64,000 nucleotides of DNA from JADJLQ01 sp031417835 (GTDB lineage Bacteria > Bacteroidota > Bacteroidia > Chitinophagales > Saprospiraceae). The notes beneath the pieces were generated by a model. The model was given only the letters and a program-made list of their open reading frames with translations, searched no databases and was not told the origin of the DNA. How positions within the stretch are numbered: position 1 is the first letter of the stretch; every line of letters starts with the position of its first letter. Below are positions 44,263-54,968 of the stretch, one piece after another. The stretch lies in contig JANOWJ010000068.1 of NCBI GenBank assembly GCA_031417835.1, positions 1 through 64,000 of the forward strand. Reading direction: 5' to 3'. Made by a program: the position numbers and the translations under genes.

Positions 44263-44409
44263 ATGAAAAGACTTACTCACTTTTTCAGAATTTTATTCCC
44301 ATCCTTTGGTTCTTTTCATGTTTATTCAGTATTATATTTTCCCTTACTTCCTTTATTTAGATTATTGTTTTACTTTTTGGTAATCAATCAATCCCTTATA
44401 ACTCGCTAA
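44263..44409 (+). CDS. Possible 48-residue leader frame upstream of the module 2 SusC
   Basis: ATG 44263 to TAA 44409. It begins MKRLTHFFRILFPSFG and is very hydrophobic. The first 15 bases (ATGAAAAGACTTACT) equal those of the module 3 SusC start at 50264. The stop lies 20 bp before the SusC start. It may be a leader, a remnant signal peptide, or chance. Confidence 0.25.
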   Translation: MKRLTHFFRILFPSFGSFHVYSVLYFPLLPLFRLLFYFLVINQSLITR

Positions 44410-44429
44410 TCAATACTCAATCAATACAT

Positions 44430-47400
44430 ATGAAAAGATTTTTACTTTATTTAGTTTTGCTGATTGCCTCTGCAAGTACCACTCTTGCTCAACGGTCCGT
44501 CACCGGTAAGGTGTTTGACGAAAAAGGCGAAGCCTTAATTGGAGCAAGTGTACAAGTGAAAGGTACCACAGTAGGTACTGCCACGGATGTAGAAGGTATG
44601 TTTACCTTAAATGTTCCAGTCAATGGAACTACGCTCACCGTTTCATACACAGGATTCGAAGCCCAGGATGTTGAAATCGGGAATCAAAATAATATTAATG
44701 TCACGCTTAAAGAAGGCGCTTTAATCCAGGAAGTTGTTGTGACGGCTACTGGTATTCGCAAAGACGCTAGAGAGATAGGCTATTCTTATGCTAATGTAAA
44801 GGCAGAAGATGTCATTAATGGTAGGTCACCTCAATTGGCTCAAGCCCTTTCTGGTAAAGTGGCTGGTCTGGCTGTTTATAACGTAAGCAATAGTGTTGAC
44901 CCACAAGCTAAGATCGTTTTGAGAGGTTATCGATCATTGACGGGCAATAACGATGCTCTGATTGTGGTAGATGGTCTGCAAACCACCTCTACTATTTTAG
45001 CCGTGATCAATCCAAATGATATTGAAAGCGTCTCCATTTTGAAAGGTGGTCAAGCAGCCACTTTATATGGCTCTGCAGGGATCAATGGTGCAATAGTAAT
45101 CACAACAAAAAAAGGAACTCAAGGTAAACTCAAAGTCAATTTGGCCCACACCACCAATTTTGAACAAATTAGTTTTTTACCTGATTTTCAAGATAAGTAT
45201 GGCAATGGTTCGCATTATGCTGCGTCCTTTGGATCTGCAGGTTATAAAACCAATTACCTCGATCGTATGAAAGAAAATTGGCGTCCATTTGAAAACCAAC
45301 AGTATGGAGATCCATTTAATGGTGAAACCAGAATTGTAGGTCGGGTGCTAGAAGATGGTAGTCAATATAATCTTCCGTATTCTCCGATTAAAAATGTGCG
45401 TAGAGCGGCATTCGATGTAGGCCTGTCGCAAAATACCCAGGTGAGTTTCTCTGGAGGTGATGACAATAGCACCTACTATCTTTCTGCTGAACATAATACG
45501 ATAAATGGTGTCGTACCTGGAGATAAAAGCGAGCGCAACGGAGCGAGACTATCTGCGACCAAAAATTATGGCAAGCTTAAAACGGGCTACAACTTATCCT
45601 ATGTACAAGCTGCTTATGATCGTACTTCGTCTGACTTCTATAGCAATATGATCAATACAGCCGCTCAAATTCCACTTGGCGATCTACGAGATTGGAAGAA
45701 CAATAAGTTTGCAAATCCTAATGGTTATTTTAACGATTATATCTCAGTACCTTTCTTTACGAAGGATAATCAACGTAGGAATTATAAAGATGCCAACATC
45801 CAGGGAAACATCGAATTGAATTATGAAGTTACTTCCTGGTTTAACCTGAGCAATCGAATTGGAGTGATGAATAATACTCGAATTGAAAAATCAAGAACCG
45901 GCAAATTTATTCATTCTGATTGGGCAAAAAATAGTGCTTACGTGCCTGCACCTTGGGAGTGGGCTAATGACTATGATGGTATCGATAGAGCAGGCACGGA
46001 TATTTTGGGTTCCGTAAACGATATATCAACTGCCGAAAATGTAATCAATGATGATTTCCAGGCTCAATTCAGGAAAAATTTGGGTTCCTTTGATAATAGA
46101 TTGGTTTTAGGTTACAATATCTATGAGCGCAATACCAAAGGGATTGGCGTAGGTTCCAATTCTGTGGTAGTACCTGATGTCTACAATGTATCTAACCGTC
46201 AAGGTGAGCTTACCGGATTTGAAGGAAATGCTCAAGAGCGCAGATTTGGTTATTATGCGGATTTGACCACCAGCTACAATAAATATTTAACCTTAAACGC
46301 TACATTCAGAAACGATAATACTTCCAGATTTTACAAAGACTATCGGGACAAAAATACCTGGTCTTATAATTATTATGGAGCAGCTTTAGCTTTTGTGCTC
46401 ACGGAAGCTTTCCCTTCATTATCAGGTAGTTTTTTGAATTATGTAAAATTGAGAGCCAGTCTCAATAAAAATGGTAATGATAACCTTCCTATATATGGTT
46501 TAGATCTCGCTTATCCGAATGGGGCTAACTTTCCATTTGGTACTACCGTTGGTTTGACCGTCGGTAATACACTGCCCGATGCTCAATTAAAGCCTGAGTT
46601 TGTTACCTCTAAAGAAATTGGCGCAGAATTTAGGTTGTTAAATAGACGACTTACTTTAGATGTAACTGCATACAGTCAAACCAGCAAAGGCCAGGTAATT
46701 ACCGTGAAAGTGCCTAACTCCACTGGATTTCCAAACTTATTGATTAACGTGGGTGAATCCAAAAACTGGGGTTATGAAGGTGATTTGAAGTTAAATATTA
46801 TCCAAAACGCTCGACTTAAGTGGGATGTAGGGATACGTTATTCTTACAATGATAATAAAGTAGTTGACCTTTTCCCAGGAGTCACTAGTTTCACCTTAGC
46901 GGATGGATTTGCTTATGCCAATACCAATGTCATCAAAGGTGAACGATTCCCGATGTTAAAAACGGATGGATATAGATACGCTCCGGACGGCAGTGGAAGA
47001 AGATTAGTAAATGCAGCTTCTGGGTATCCGATTCGTAACACTACCTTAGAAAATAGAGGTGGCGTTTTGCCTAGACATATCGCTGGCTTAGGATCAAAAT
47101 TGGAGATAGGAGATATTGCCTTTTCCTTCAATTTTGAATACAGAGGTGGTAATGTATTCTTTAGTGACCTAGGTAGACAGATGACATTCACAGGTTCTGG
47201 TGGCTGGACTGAAAATCGTGACCCGCACATTTATCCCAATTCAGCAATCTTGGCTGCGGATGGTAAAACGGTCACTGATAACAATGTGAATGTGAGAGAA
47301 CCCGAGTATGGCCTTTGGGTAGATAATTATAGATTGATCTCTGAAAACTTCGTTGCTCCGGGATGGTTTATTAAATTAAGAGATATCAATCTTGCCTATA

Positions 47401-47654
47401 ATTTTCCTGAAAGTTTACTTGCTAAAGCTAAATTTATATCAGGTGCGTCTATTTCTATTTTTGGCAGAAACTTGTTCACCGTAAAGGATGCCCTAAATTA
47501 TTATACAGATCCTGAGTTTAGTAGAGTGACTGATGGCGGATTACTCAATTCTCTTTTGAATGGTACAGGTCTGGGCAATGGCGTAGGTTTGAACAGTACC
47601 GGCCAAACTCCTCCTGTGAGACAATTTGGATTTAGTATTAACCTTGGCTTTTAA
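44430..47654 (+). CDS. SusC/RagA-family TonB-linked outer membrane protein (module 2)
   Basis: 1074 residues. Signal peptide 1-20 (SASTTLAQ), CarboxypepD_reg-like domain (TGKVFDEKGEALIGASVQ), TonB box IQEVVVTATGI, linker RKDAREIGYSYANV, plug with KIVLRGYRSLTGNNDALIVVDG and VSILKGGQAATLYGSAGINGA, and a barrel ending FGFSINLGF. Like module 1 it belongs to the 'GI-R-D-x-x-x-GYS' group. Its SusD follows 33 bp downstream. Confidence 0.95.
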   Translation: MKRFLLYLVLLIASASTTLAQRSVTGKVFDEKGEALIGASVQVKGTTVGTATDVEGMFTLNVPVNGTTLTVSYTGFEAQDVEIGNQNNINVTLKEGALIQEVVVTATGIRKDAREIGYSYANVKAEDVINGRSPQLAQALSGKVAGLAVYNVSNSVDPQAKIVLRGYRSLTGNNDALIVVDGLQTTSTILAVINPNDIESVSILKGGQAATLYGSAGINGAIVITTKKGTQGKLKVNLAHTTNFEQISFLPDFQDKYGNGSHYAASFGSAGYKTNYLDRMKENWRPFENQQYGDPFNGETRIVGRVLEDGSQYNLPYSPIKNVRRAAFDVGLSQNTQVSFSGGDDNSTYYLSAEHNTINGVVPGDKSERNGARLSATKNYGKLKTGYNLSYVQAAYDRTSSDFYSNMINTAAQIPLGDLRDWKNNKFANPNGYFNDYISVPFFTKDNQRRNYKDANIQGNIELNYEVTSWFNLSNRIGVMNNTRIEKSRTGKFIHSDWAKNSAYVPAPWEWANDYDGIDRAGTDILGSVNDISTAENVINDDFQAQFRKNLGSFDNRLVLGYNIYERNTKGIGVGSNSVVVPDVYNVSNRQGELTGFEGNAQERRFGYYADLTTSYNKYLTLNATFRNDNTSRFYKDYRDKNTWSYNYYGAALAFVLTEAFPSLSGSFLNYVKLRASLNKNGNDNLPIYGLDLAYPNGANFPFGTTVGLTVGNTLPDAQLKPEFVTSKEIGAEFRLLNRRLTLDVTAYSQTSKGQVITVKVPNSTGFPNLLINVGESKNWGYEGDLKLNIIQNARLKWDVGIRYSYNDNKVVDLFPGVTSFTLADGFAYANTNVIKGERFPMLKTDGYRYAPDGSGRRLVNAASGYPIRNTTLENRGGVLPRHIAGLGSKLEIGDIAFSFNFEYRGGNVFFSDLGRQMTFTGSGGWTENRDPHIYPNSAILAADGKTVTDNNVNVREPEYGLWVDNYRLISENFVAPGWFIKLRDINLAYNFPESLLAKAKFISGASISIFGRNLFTVKDALNYYTDPEFSRVTDGGLLNSLLNGTGLGNGVGLNSTGQTPPVRQFGFSINLGF

Positions 47655-47687
47655 ATTAGTTGAAGTCAAAATTTAAATCATACAACG

Positions 47688-49214
47688 ATGAAAAATAATA
47701 TATTTAAGTTTCTATCTATAAGTCTTATACTTACGGTTAGCAGTTGCTCTGAAGGATGGCTTGATATCAATACCAATCCTAATTCTTTACCTACAGCTAC
47801 GCCTTCATTTGTATTCACTAATGCATTGAACACAAGCAGCACAAATATTATCAACTTTAATGAATTAGGTTCGTATTGGGCAGGGCTATGGACTCAATCC
47901 AGCTCGTATATCCTTTCCCCAGCTCAATTTGGCTATCAGTTTACCAATGGTGACTTTAATTATTGGGATGGGATTTACGACAACCTGCAAGATTATCAGT
48001 ATGTAATCAATAATGCGGATGCCACCGATCAAAAATACTTCAAAGGTCCGGCTAAAATCATGAAAGCGTATTTGTTCCAGGCTCTAGTGGATTTGTATGG
48101 AGATATACCTTACAGTGAGGCACTCAAAGGTGTAGAACAATTGGCTCCAAAATTAGATAACCAAAAAACAGTGTATGAAAGCCTGATAACCTCTTTAGAT
48201 GAAGCGATTGCTGATTCAAAAGCAAATGATTTTCCCAGTGCTTTTGTTAGTGCCGATATTGTATTCAAAGGCAACACAACGAAATGGATTCAATTTGCCA
48301 ATTCTCTGAAGTTAAGAATCTTGATCCATCAAGCTCGTATAGCGGGCAGAGATGGTTATATCACGACTGAAATAAATAAAATAGTCGCTCAGGGTAGTGG
48401 ATTTATCACGGGCGAAGATGTAGGTGTAGGTGGCAGCTCTTTCTATGTGGCTACTGCAGGCAAGCTCAATCCTATGTATGACCGTTGGGCTTACGATGCT
48501 AATGGTGCTACCCGTGCACTTGCGCGTTTCCCTCGACCTACAAAGTTTTTGTTTGATGTACTTATAGCTAATAATGACACCTTTCGATTAAAAAGACTCG
48601 CGTACGCCAAAGGTGGAGAAAATGGAGCTACGCCGGGAGTCAGTGTTGCAGCTGAAGTCATCTCTAATTATGTAGGCGTACCATTTGGAGCCTCTTCTGG
48701 GATTTACACCGCACCTGCCAGTTCTTATATCGGACCCGCTTTGTTTGTAAAAGGACAATTCAATAAACCTTTTTTATTGATGACTGCTACAGAAATACAG
48801 TTCTTGTTGGCTGAAGCAAAACAACGTTTTCCATCTGTAAATCTTGTTGGCACCAGCCAATCATATTATGAAGAAGGGGTCAAACAATCTTTCCGATTAC
48901 TTGGTGCCCCAGCTGCCACTGTGTCTGCTCTTCTTACAGGGGGTAAGGTAAATGCAGATTGGTCAGCCTCTACAAATAAATTAGAAGCAATAGCAACCCA
49001 AAAATGGATTGCACTAGCTAATTTTAGTGGTCTAGAGGCATGGACTGAGTATAGAAGGACTAACCTTCCAGTCACTCCTCAATCCCCAATAGTCTCTGAC
49101 GCAAAAAGACCGTTGAGATTATTTTATCCTAATACAGAATCAGGGTCCAACTCAAATGTATCTGCTGTCACAGTTGATGTGTTTGCCACAAAGATCTTCT
49201 GGGATGTAGATTAG
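47688..49214 (+). CDS. SusD/RagB-like surface lipoprotein, SusD-like_2 group (module 2)
   Basis: 508 residues. Lipobox with Cys20 (VSSC). WLDINTNPNSLPTATPSFVF follows the anchor, then AKIMKAYLFQALVDLYGDIPYSEAL and the C-terminal LEAWTEYRRTNLPVTP. Same group as the module 1 partner. Confidence 0.93.
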   Translation: MKNNIFKFLSISLILTVSSCSEGWLDINTNPNSLPTATPSFVFTNALNTSSTNIINFNELGSYWAGLWTQSSSYILSPAQFGYQFTNGDFNYWDGIYDNLQDYQYVINNADATDQKYFKGPAKIMKAYLFQALVDLYGDIPYSEALKGVEQLAPKLDNQKTVYESLITSLDEAIADSKANDFPSAFVSADIVFKGNTTKWIQFANSLKLRILIHQARIAGRDGYITTEINKIVAQGSGFITGEDVGVGGSSFYVATAGKLNPMYDRWAYDANGATRALARFPRPTKFLFDVLIANNDTFRLKRLAYAKGGENGATPGVSVAAEVISNYVGVPFGASSGIYTAPASSYIGPALFVKGQFNKPFLLMTATEIQFLLAEAKQRFPSVNLVGTSQSYYEEGVKQSFRLLGAPAATVSALLTGGKVNADWSASTNKLEAIATQKWIALANFSGLEAWTEYRRTNLPVTPQSPIVSDAKRPLRLFYPNTESGSNSNVSAVTVDVFATKIFWDVD

Positions 49215-49242
49215 ATTTTCCTTGGGTTTAAAGGTATAAAAA

Positions 49243-49272
49243 AAGGCCTTGCTGTTCAGCAAGGCCTTTTTT
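49243..49272 (+). terminator. Intrinsic terminator of module 2
   Basis: AAGGCCTTGCTG-TT-CAGCAAGGCCTT followed by TTTTA. The perfect stem with flanking A and T runs could act in both directions. Confidence 0.85.
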
Positions 49273-49399
49273 ATGTGCGCGCTCCAGACTTTCTATATTT
49301 TTTTAATAGTAATATTTCAGCATAAACAATTTTTAAGATCAATTAACTATATTACTCTTCTACCAAATGCCTAAGTTGTTTGGCTCCTAAAATTTTATC

Positions 49400-50083
49400 T
49401 CACTGTGAGTTTACAGTGATTTTCCAATGCCCCTTTGACTCCAACTCAAACTCCAGCCGTACAGTGATAGTCGAACTCACTCCTTTCTGTGCATTGTAGG
49501 TCATCCTCACCGTCAGTGGAAACGTACAATTTTCTATAACAGCTTTATTGTTACCAGACATAAAAAAATTACCCGAGGATGGGTTGATATTGACCCCACT
49601 CAATATGGATCTAGATCCCAGCATGATTTCTACTCGTTCAGAGTTTTCATCTGGTTTGTCAAACAAGACAGCTAGGGTATTGATGTTTTGGATAAGTTTA
49701 TATTTTTTTTCAAAGATTTCTTCAATAAACTCATCATTTTTCCATCTACCATACTTGCCTGCTTTTATTTCATTGGTCTCTTTGTTCAATTCATGCATGC
49801 GACCTTCTCCGTGTCTTAGGCCTGCCTTGAACTCACCGATATAATAGGAGCCATTTTGATACACATATTTTCCATCTCCATTAGGTATTCCGGATTTGAA
49901 TTCACCCTCATAAGTTTCCTTACCGCTCGCAGTCCCATGTCCATGAGCTAGCCTGTCTTTACAGTCACCTACATAGTTACCTTGAAGCATTGGAGTGATG
50001 ACTTTGCAATTTGAAGTTTGATTTTGCCCCATAAGCATGGAGAAATTGCAATATGATAGGAATAAAATTGTGTAATTGATCAT
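49400..50083 (-). CDS. MORN-repeat exported protein
   Basis: Start Met at 50083 gives a signal peptide (INYTILFLSYCNFSMLMGQ); an upstream ATG at 50137 adds 18 polar residues and is less likely. Three MORN-like repeats occur at about 36-100: GNYVGDCKDRLAHGHG, GEFKSGIPNGDGKYVY and GEFKAGLRHGEGR. The C-terminal 130 residues are beta-rich, with no family recognised. It is the only minus-strand gene within the Sus array. Confidence 0.75.
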   Translation of the reverse strand: MINYTILFLSYCNFSMLMGQNQTSNCKVITPMLQGNYVGDCKDRLAHGHGTASGKETYEGEFKSGIPNGDGKYVYQNGSYYIGEFKAGLRHGEGRMHELNKETNEIKAGKYGRWKNDEFIEEIFEKKYKLIQNINTLAVLFDKPDENSERVEIMLGSRSILSGVNINPSSGNFFMSGNNKAVIENCTFPLTVRMTYNAQKGVSSTITVRLEFELESKGHWKITVNSQ

Positions 50084-50260
50084 ATTATAAGACTTTTTAG
50101 AATATTGTTTTGAATCGTTAAAACTAGAATAAATCATTGATTCTCAGAATTCATTTTTGTTTTTAGCAGCATTTGAGATTAACGTTTCGTTTGACTTAAA
50201 GTTAAGAAACCCTAGGTTTATTAATAATTATTTAATTTTACTTCGAAATTCTTACGATTT

Positions 50261-53200
50261 ATGATGAAAAGACTTACTCTAACCCTTAGCATGGTATTTT
50301 TAGGTTTGGGCATTTTGGTGGCCCAGCGTACCATTACAGGTACCGTAAAAGACGCCCTCGGCGAAGCTCTTACCGGTGCCAATGTTTATTTGAAAGGTAC
50401 CACTACCGGTACGACTACCGATATCGACGGAGCCTATTCTTTACAAGTTCCGTTGGATGCTAAAACCTTGACTATTTCCTACATTGGCTATACGGATCAA
50501 GAAATAGAAATTGGTAATCAATCAGTTATTAATGTTGAACTTCAAGAAGGCCTGACATTAGCAGAGACTGTTGTGACAGCTCTCGGTATCAGCCGTTCAG
50601 AAAAGTCGTTGTCCTATTCGGCTCAACAAATCGGGTCTGAAAAATTGAGACTCATTCCATCTACATCTGTCAATAATGCTCTGAGTGGCAAAATAGCAGG
50701 CGTACAGGTTCGCAGTCAGTCTGCGATGTCTTTGGATAGAGACGCTTCTATCAGAATCAGAGGAGCTGGTTCTCTCAATGATAAGACACCACTATATGTT
50801 GTCGATGGTACACCGGTGGCAAGTGCAGCTGATATCAGTGTAGATGATATCGAATCCATGACGGTCCTCAAGGGCCCCAGCGCTACTGCATTGTATGGTC
50901 AGCGAGGTGATGCAGGCGTTATTATCATCAAAACAAAACGAGCAACGAATAAACAAGCTATCGGTATTGAAGTCAATTCAGGTACTCTGTTTGATCAAGT
51001 ATATATTTTACCCAGATATCAAAATGCTTACGCAGGCGGGGGCGCCGCAGATTTGATCGAATTTAATTGGCAAGCGGGTATGCCAAACGAATGGAAGGTA
51101 TTTGAAGGCAAGTATCACCACGATTATTCTGATGATGCCTCTTGGGGACCTCGTATGGTAGGGCAGGAATATATTCCATGGTACTCCTGGTATGTTGGTA
51201 CACCAGCTTTCGGTCAAACTGCTAAATTGGTCGGCCAACCTAATAACGTTCGTGACTTTTACGAAACAGGTGTGACCTTAAATAATAATATCAGTATGAG
51301 TAAGGGTGGAGATGGCTATAGTGTAAGGCTGTCTTATACCAATCAGGACATTAACGGTATGATGCCCAATACTACTAGCAAAAAAAATATCATCAATTCC
51401 AGCGCCAATTTTGATTTAGGAAAATATGTTTCTGCTGGTATCAACTTGAATATTTCTAATCAAAATATAAAAGGAGAGTTTAATGACGGGTATGCCAACC
51501 AATCTTCTGGCTCATTCAATCAATGGTTTCATCGAGATCTGGACTTAAATAAAATAAAAGAATATAAGGGTATGAAGTCACCCGAAGGTATTCTCTCTAG
51601 TTGGAATCACAACAATCCTGGAAATTATTTGACGAGCCCATTGTCATTTTATGGAGGAAATTATTGGTATAATTATTATGATTATTTTGATAATCTTTCT
51701 CAATCTTCTAAGAGAAATAGAATGGTTGGAGATATCAACGTGACCTTAAAACCGTTCAAACATTTTACAGTACAAGGATTTATACGACGAAATCAGATCG
51801 AAGTAGAACAAGAAGGTTCCGGTAACGCAATACTGGAAAATTCAGGTACTCAGACCGGTTTTAAAAATTACTATTATTATAACCAGGGTTATTATGAGCC
51901 AGGTTTAGGGGTAAACTTTAGTTCTCCGGGTCGGGAGGATAATTATGAGGTACTTGCCTCTTACAACAATAGAGTAGGCGAGTTTACGTATGACATCAAA
52001 GGTGGTGGAAACATCCGAAAAAATAGATTGTCCTTTGTTGGAGGATCTACAGTAGATGGTTTATCTGTACCTGACTTGTTTACCTTAGCTAACTCTAAAA
52101 CTACAGCTGCATTCCAATCTCAACGAGGTACAAAAAAAGTCAATAGTTTATATGGAGCTGCATCTTTTGGGTTTAAAGACATGTTATATGTAGATGTCTC
52201 TGGTCGCAATGATTGGAGTAGTGCGTTACCCAAAAATGCCAATTCCTATTTTTATCCGTCAGTGGGCGTAAGTTTCTTATTCTCTGAATTATTAGGAATT
52301 CAAGCACTTTCCTTAGGTAAAGTTAGAGGAAGCTGGGCAAGGGTGGGTTCTGATTTAGATCCTTATTCTTTAGCGCTCAATTATGGTGTCAATCCTAATC
52401 AATGGAATGGTTCATTCCTGATGGGCACACCGGATGCCTTGGTGGATCCCAATATCAAACCATCTTTATCCACTGCTTATGAACTTGGTATAGACCTTAA
52501 ATTTTTGAAAAACAGAGTAGGGTTATCGGGTACGTATTATAATGAGAAAAAAATCGATGAAATCCTTAACGTGCCGGTTTCTGGGGCTTCAGGATTTAGT
52601 TCAAAAAATATCAATGCCGGTAGAGTGGATCGCGACGGGGTAGAATTGACTTTAGATGTCAATGCCATTTCCACCAATAAAGTCAATTGGAATATCACTT
52701 TCAACTGGGCTAAAAATCAAAGTAAGATCGTCGAGTTGGCAGAAGGTGTAGATGCTATTATTCGCGAGACCGGCACCTTTGGTTCCAGAGCAGGAGCTCG
52801 ATTAGTACATCAGGTAGGTCAATCTTGGGGTCAGGTCAGGGGAGGTGGAATCGCTAAAAATGACGCGGGATTACCTATTTTGACTGCTGCAGGCATGTAT
52901 ACCACTAAAGCTGATACTTATTTTGGTTCTGTACTTCCGGATTGGAATGGCGGTGTTTTGAATGAAATCTCTATAGGTAACTTGTTTGCTAATTTTAATA
53001 TTGACTTCTCCAGAGGTGGAGTCTTTTATTCTTTATCAGATAATTGGGGCAAATTCTCCGGATTGTTTGAAGTCACTGCTGAATTAAACGATAAAGGCAA
53101 TCCTAGCCGTGATGCTGTCGCTGTAGGTGGTGGAGTGCATGTAGTAGGGGTCAATGCTGAAGGCAAACCTGTGGACACTTATGTGGATGCTCAAACATAT

Positions 53201-53479
53201 TGGCATCAATTTTTTAATGGAAATATTGCAGAAAATTCCATTCTGCCTCTTGATTATGTCAAATTGAGAGAAGTAAACATAGGCTACAAAATACCGACGA
53301 GCAAGCTTGGCTTGAAACACGTAAATAGCTTAATCGTATCTTTTATTGCTCGAAATCCTTGGTTAATATCATCTAAATCTAAAGACTTTGACCCATCTGA
53401 GATCGGTCAGCGATATGGCGAAAATGGCCAATTCCCTGGCTCCAGATCATTTGGTTTTAATGTTAAAGTCGGATTCTAA
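50261..53479 (+). CDS. SusC/RagA-family TonB-linked outer membrane protein (module 3)
   Basis: 1072 residues. Signal peptide 1-21 (GLGILVAQ), CarboxypepD_reg-like domain (TGTVKDALGEALTGANVY), TonB box LAETVVTALGI, linker RSEKSLSYSAQQI, plug with SIRIRGAGSLNDKTPLYVVDG and MTVLKGPSATALYGQRGDAGV, barrel ending SFGFNVKVGF. Its SusD follows after 14 bp. Confidence 0.95.
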   Translation: MMKRLTLTLSMVFLGLGILVAQRTITGTVKDALGEALTGANVYLKGTTTGTTTDIDGAYSLQVPLDAKTLTISYIGYTDQEIEIGNQSVINVELQEGLTLAETVVTALGISRSEKSLSYSAQQIGSEKLRLIPSTSVNNALSGKIAGVQVRSQSAMSLDRDASIRIRGAGSLNDKTPLYVVDGTPVASAADISVDDIESMTVLKGPSATALYGQRGDAGVIIIKTKRATNKQAIGIEVNSGTLFDQVYILPRYQNAYAGGGAADLIEFNWQAGMPNEWKVFEGKYHHDYSDDASWGPRMVGQEYIPWYSWYVGTPAFGQTAKLVGQPNNVRDFYETGVTLNNNISMSKGGDGYSVRLSYTNQDINGMMPNTTSKKNIINSSANFDLGKYVSAGINLNISNQNIKGEFNDGYANQSSGSFNQWFHRDLDLNKIKEYKGMKSPEGILSSWNHNNPGNYLTSPLSFYGGNYWYNYYDYFDNLSQSSKRNRMVGDINVTLKPFKHFTVQGFIRRNQIEVEQEGSGNAILENSGTQTGFKNYYYYNQGYYEPGLGVNFSSPGREDNYEVLASYNNRVGEFTYDIKGGGNIRKNRLSFVGGSTVDGLSVPDLFTLANSKTTAAFQSQRGTKKVNSLYGAASFGFKDMLYVDVSGRNDWSSALPKNANSYFYPSVGVSFLFSELLGIQALSLGKVRGSWARVGSDLDPYSLALNYGVNPNQWNGSFLMGTPDALVDPNIKPSLSTAYELGIDLKFLKNRVGLSGTYYNEKKIDEILNVPVSGASGFSSKNINAGRVDRDGVELTLDVNAISTNKVNWNITFNWAKNQSKIVELAEGVDAIIRETGTFGSRAGARLVHQVGQSWGQVRGGGIAKNDAGLPILTAAGMYTTKADTYFGSVLPDWNGGVLNEISIGNLFANFNIDFSRGGVFYSLSDNWGKFSGLFEVTAELNDKGNPSRDAVAVGGGVHVVGVNAEGKPVDTYVDAQTYWHQFFNGNIAENSILPLDYVKLREVNIGYKIPTSKLGLKHVNSLIVSFIARNPWLISSKSKDFDPSEIGQRYGENGQFPGSRSFGFNVKVGF

Positions 53480-53493
53480 AAAAATAAATAAAA

Positions 53494-54939
53494 ATGAAAA
53501 ATTTATTTAAATCTTCAATTCTCATCGTCGTTGCTTTTTTATTCAGCACTTGTACTTTATCAGATTTTGGTGATACAAATGTCAATCCTAACGCGACTAC
53601 AGTACCGGTTACCTCAGCTCTTTTGACCAATGCCTTAGCTGGTTTAGGTAGATGGTCCCAAGGTATGAATGAAGGTCTGTATGCTCAGTATTTTTCGGAG
53701 ACCCAATACACTGATGCTTCATTGTATTCTGTTCAGCAAATTAATTTTACTGGAAACTATTCAGGTCCAATGTATGATTTGCAAAACATTATCAATAACA
53801 ATACCGATGTAGAAACAAAAGATAAGGTTTTAGCGAATGGCTCAAACAATAATCAAATCGCTGTTGCGCGAATAGCGTTGACTTATATCTATATCCATCA
53901 GACCGACCGATGGGGTGATGTGCCATATAGTAAAGCGTTGACCGGTGAAGCTAAGCCTACGTATGATGCTCAGGCTGATGTTTATAAGGGTTTCTACAAA
54001 AACCTGAAAGAAGCCATTGCACAATTTGATGGTGGCTTGGCTGCCCAAGGCGATATTCTTTTCAACGGAGATAAAAATAAATGGAAAAAATTCGCAAATT
54101 CATTGCGATTGGTATTGGCTATGCGACTTTCAAAAGTAGACCCAGCTCTGGGAGCTACCGAGTTTAAAGCAGCTTTCGCCGATCCTGCCGGTTATCTTTC
54201 ATCTGTTGCCGACGATGTCACCTTTGAATATCCTGGTGCTACCTATAAAAATCCTTGGTACGAATTGTATGACGGGCGCAAAGATTATTCCATAAGCGAT
54301 GTATTAGCTAACCTACTGAAGAACTTGAACGACCCTAGACTTCAACAATTTGGTACTCCTAATGCTAAAGGTGAAGTAAAAGGTGTGCCATATGGGTTGA
54401 CCCGAGATGCTGCGATTACTTTTACTAATGCAAATGCCGATTGGGCATATATTTTGGCTCCAAAGTTTAGAGAGCAAGCTTCACCTATAGTTATTCTTTC
54501 TGCATCTCAAGTATTGCTTACGATTGCTGAAGCCATACAACGAGGCTGGATTACGGGAGACAAAAACAAATTCTATGCAGATGGTATTAAAGCTTCTTGG
54601 GCGCGATGGGGTATATCCGACGAAGCAAAATTTGCTTCTTACCTTACTGTTCCAGCTATTGCATTAGATGGTACCGCAACTGATTTGGAAAAAATAAATA
54701 CCCAGAAATGGATTGCCATCTATCCTGACGGTCGAGCAGGTTGGACAGAATGGCGTAGGACTGGTAGCCCGGCATTAAAGCCAACTACATCCGCCATCAA
54801 CGCGTCTAAACAGATCCCACGAAGATTTATTTATCCTACTCAAGAATATAATCTTAATCGTACTAACCTTGATGCTGCTATTGGAAAAATTTCAGGTGGC
54901 GATACTCAAGATGGCAGAGTATGGTGGGATAAACAATAA
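53494..54939 (+). CDS. SusD/RagB-like surface lipoprotein, SusD-like_2 group (module 3)
   Basis: 481 residues. Lipobox LFSTC (Cys20). SDFGDTNVNPNATTVPVTSA follows, then VARIALTYIYIHQTDRWGDV and TQKWIAIYPDGRAGWTEWRR. SusD-like_2 group. Confidence 0.93.
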   Translation: MKNLFKSSILIVVAFLFSTCTLSDFGDTNVNPNATTVPVTSALLTNALAGLGRWSQGMNEGLYAQYFSETQYTDASLYSVQQINFTGNYSGPMYDLQNIINNNTDVETKDKVLANGSNNNQIAVARIALTYIYIHQTDRWGDVPYSKALTGEAKPTYDAQADVYKGFYKNLKEAIAQFDGGLAAQGDILFNGDKNKWKKFANSLRLVLAMRLSKVDPALGATEFKAAFADPAGYLSSVADDVTFEYPGATYKNPWYELYDGRKDYSISDVLANLLKNLNDPRLQQFGTPNAKGEVKGVPYGLTRDAAITFTNANADWAYILAPKFREQASPIVILSASQVLLTIAEAIQRGWITGDKNKFYADGIKASWARWGISDEAKFASYLTVPAIALDGTATDLEKINTQKWIAIYPDGRAGWTEWRRTGSPALKPTTSAINASKQIPRRFIYPTQEYNLNRTNLDAAIGKISGGDTQDGRVWWDKQ

Positions 54940-54968
54940 TTTTATAATAATTAGTTATACCTAAATTT

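Larger units (their letters stand above)
43826..44429 (+). other. Intergenic region between modules 1 and 2
   Basis: Holds a terminator (43924-43967), a possible leader frame (44263-44409) and AT-rich sequence. ATACTCAATCA at 44413-44423 recurs upstream of module 4 (56595-56605). Confidence 0.5.
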
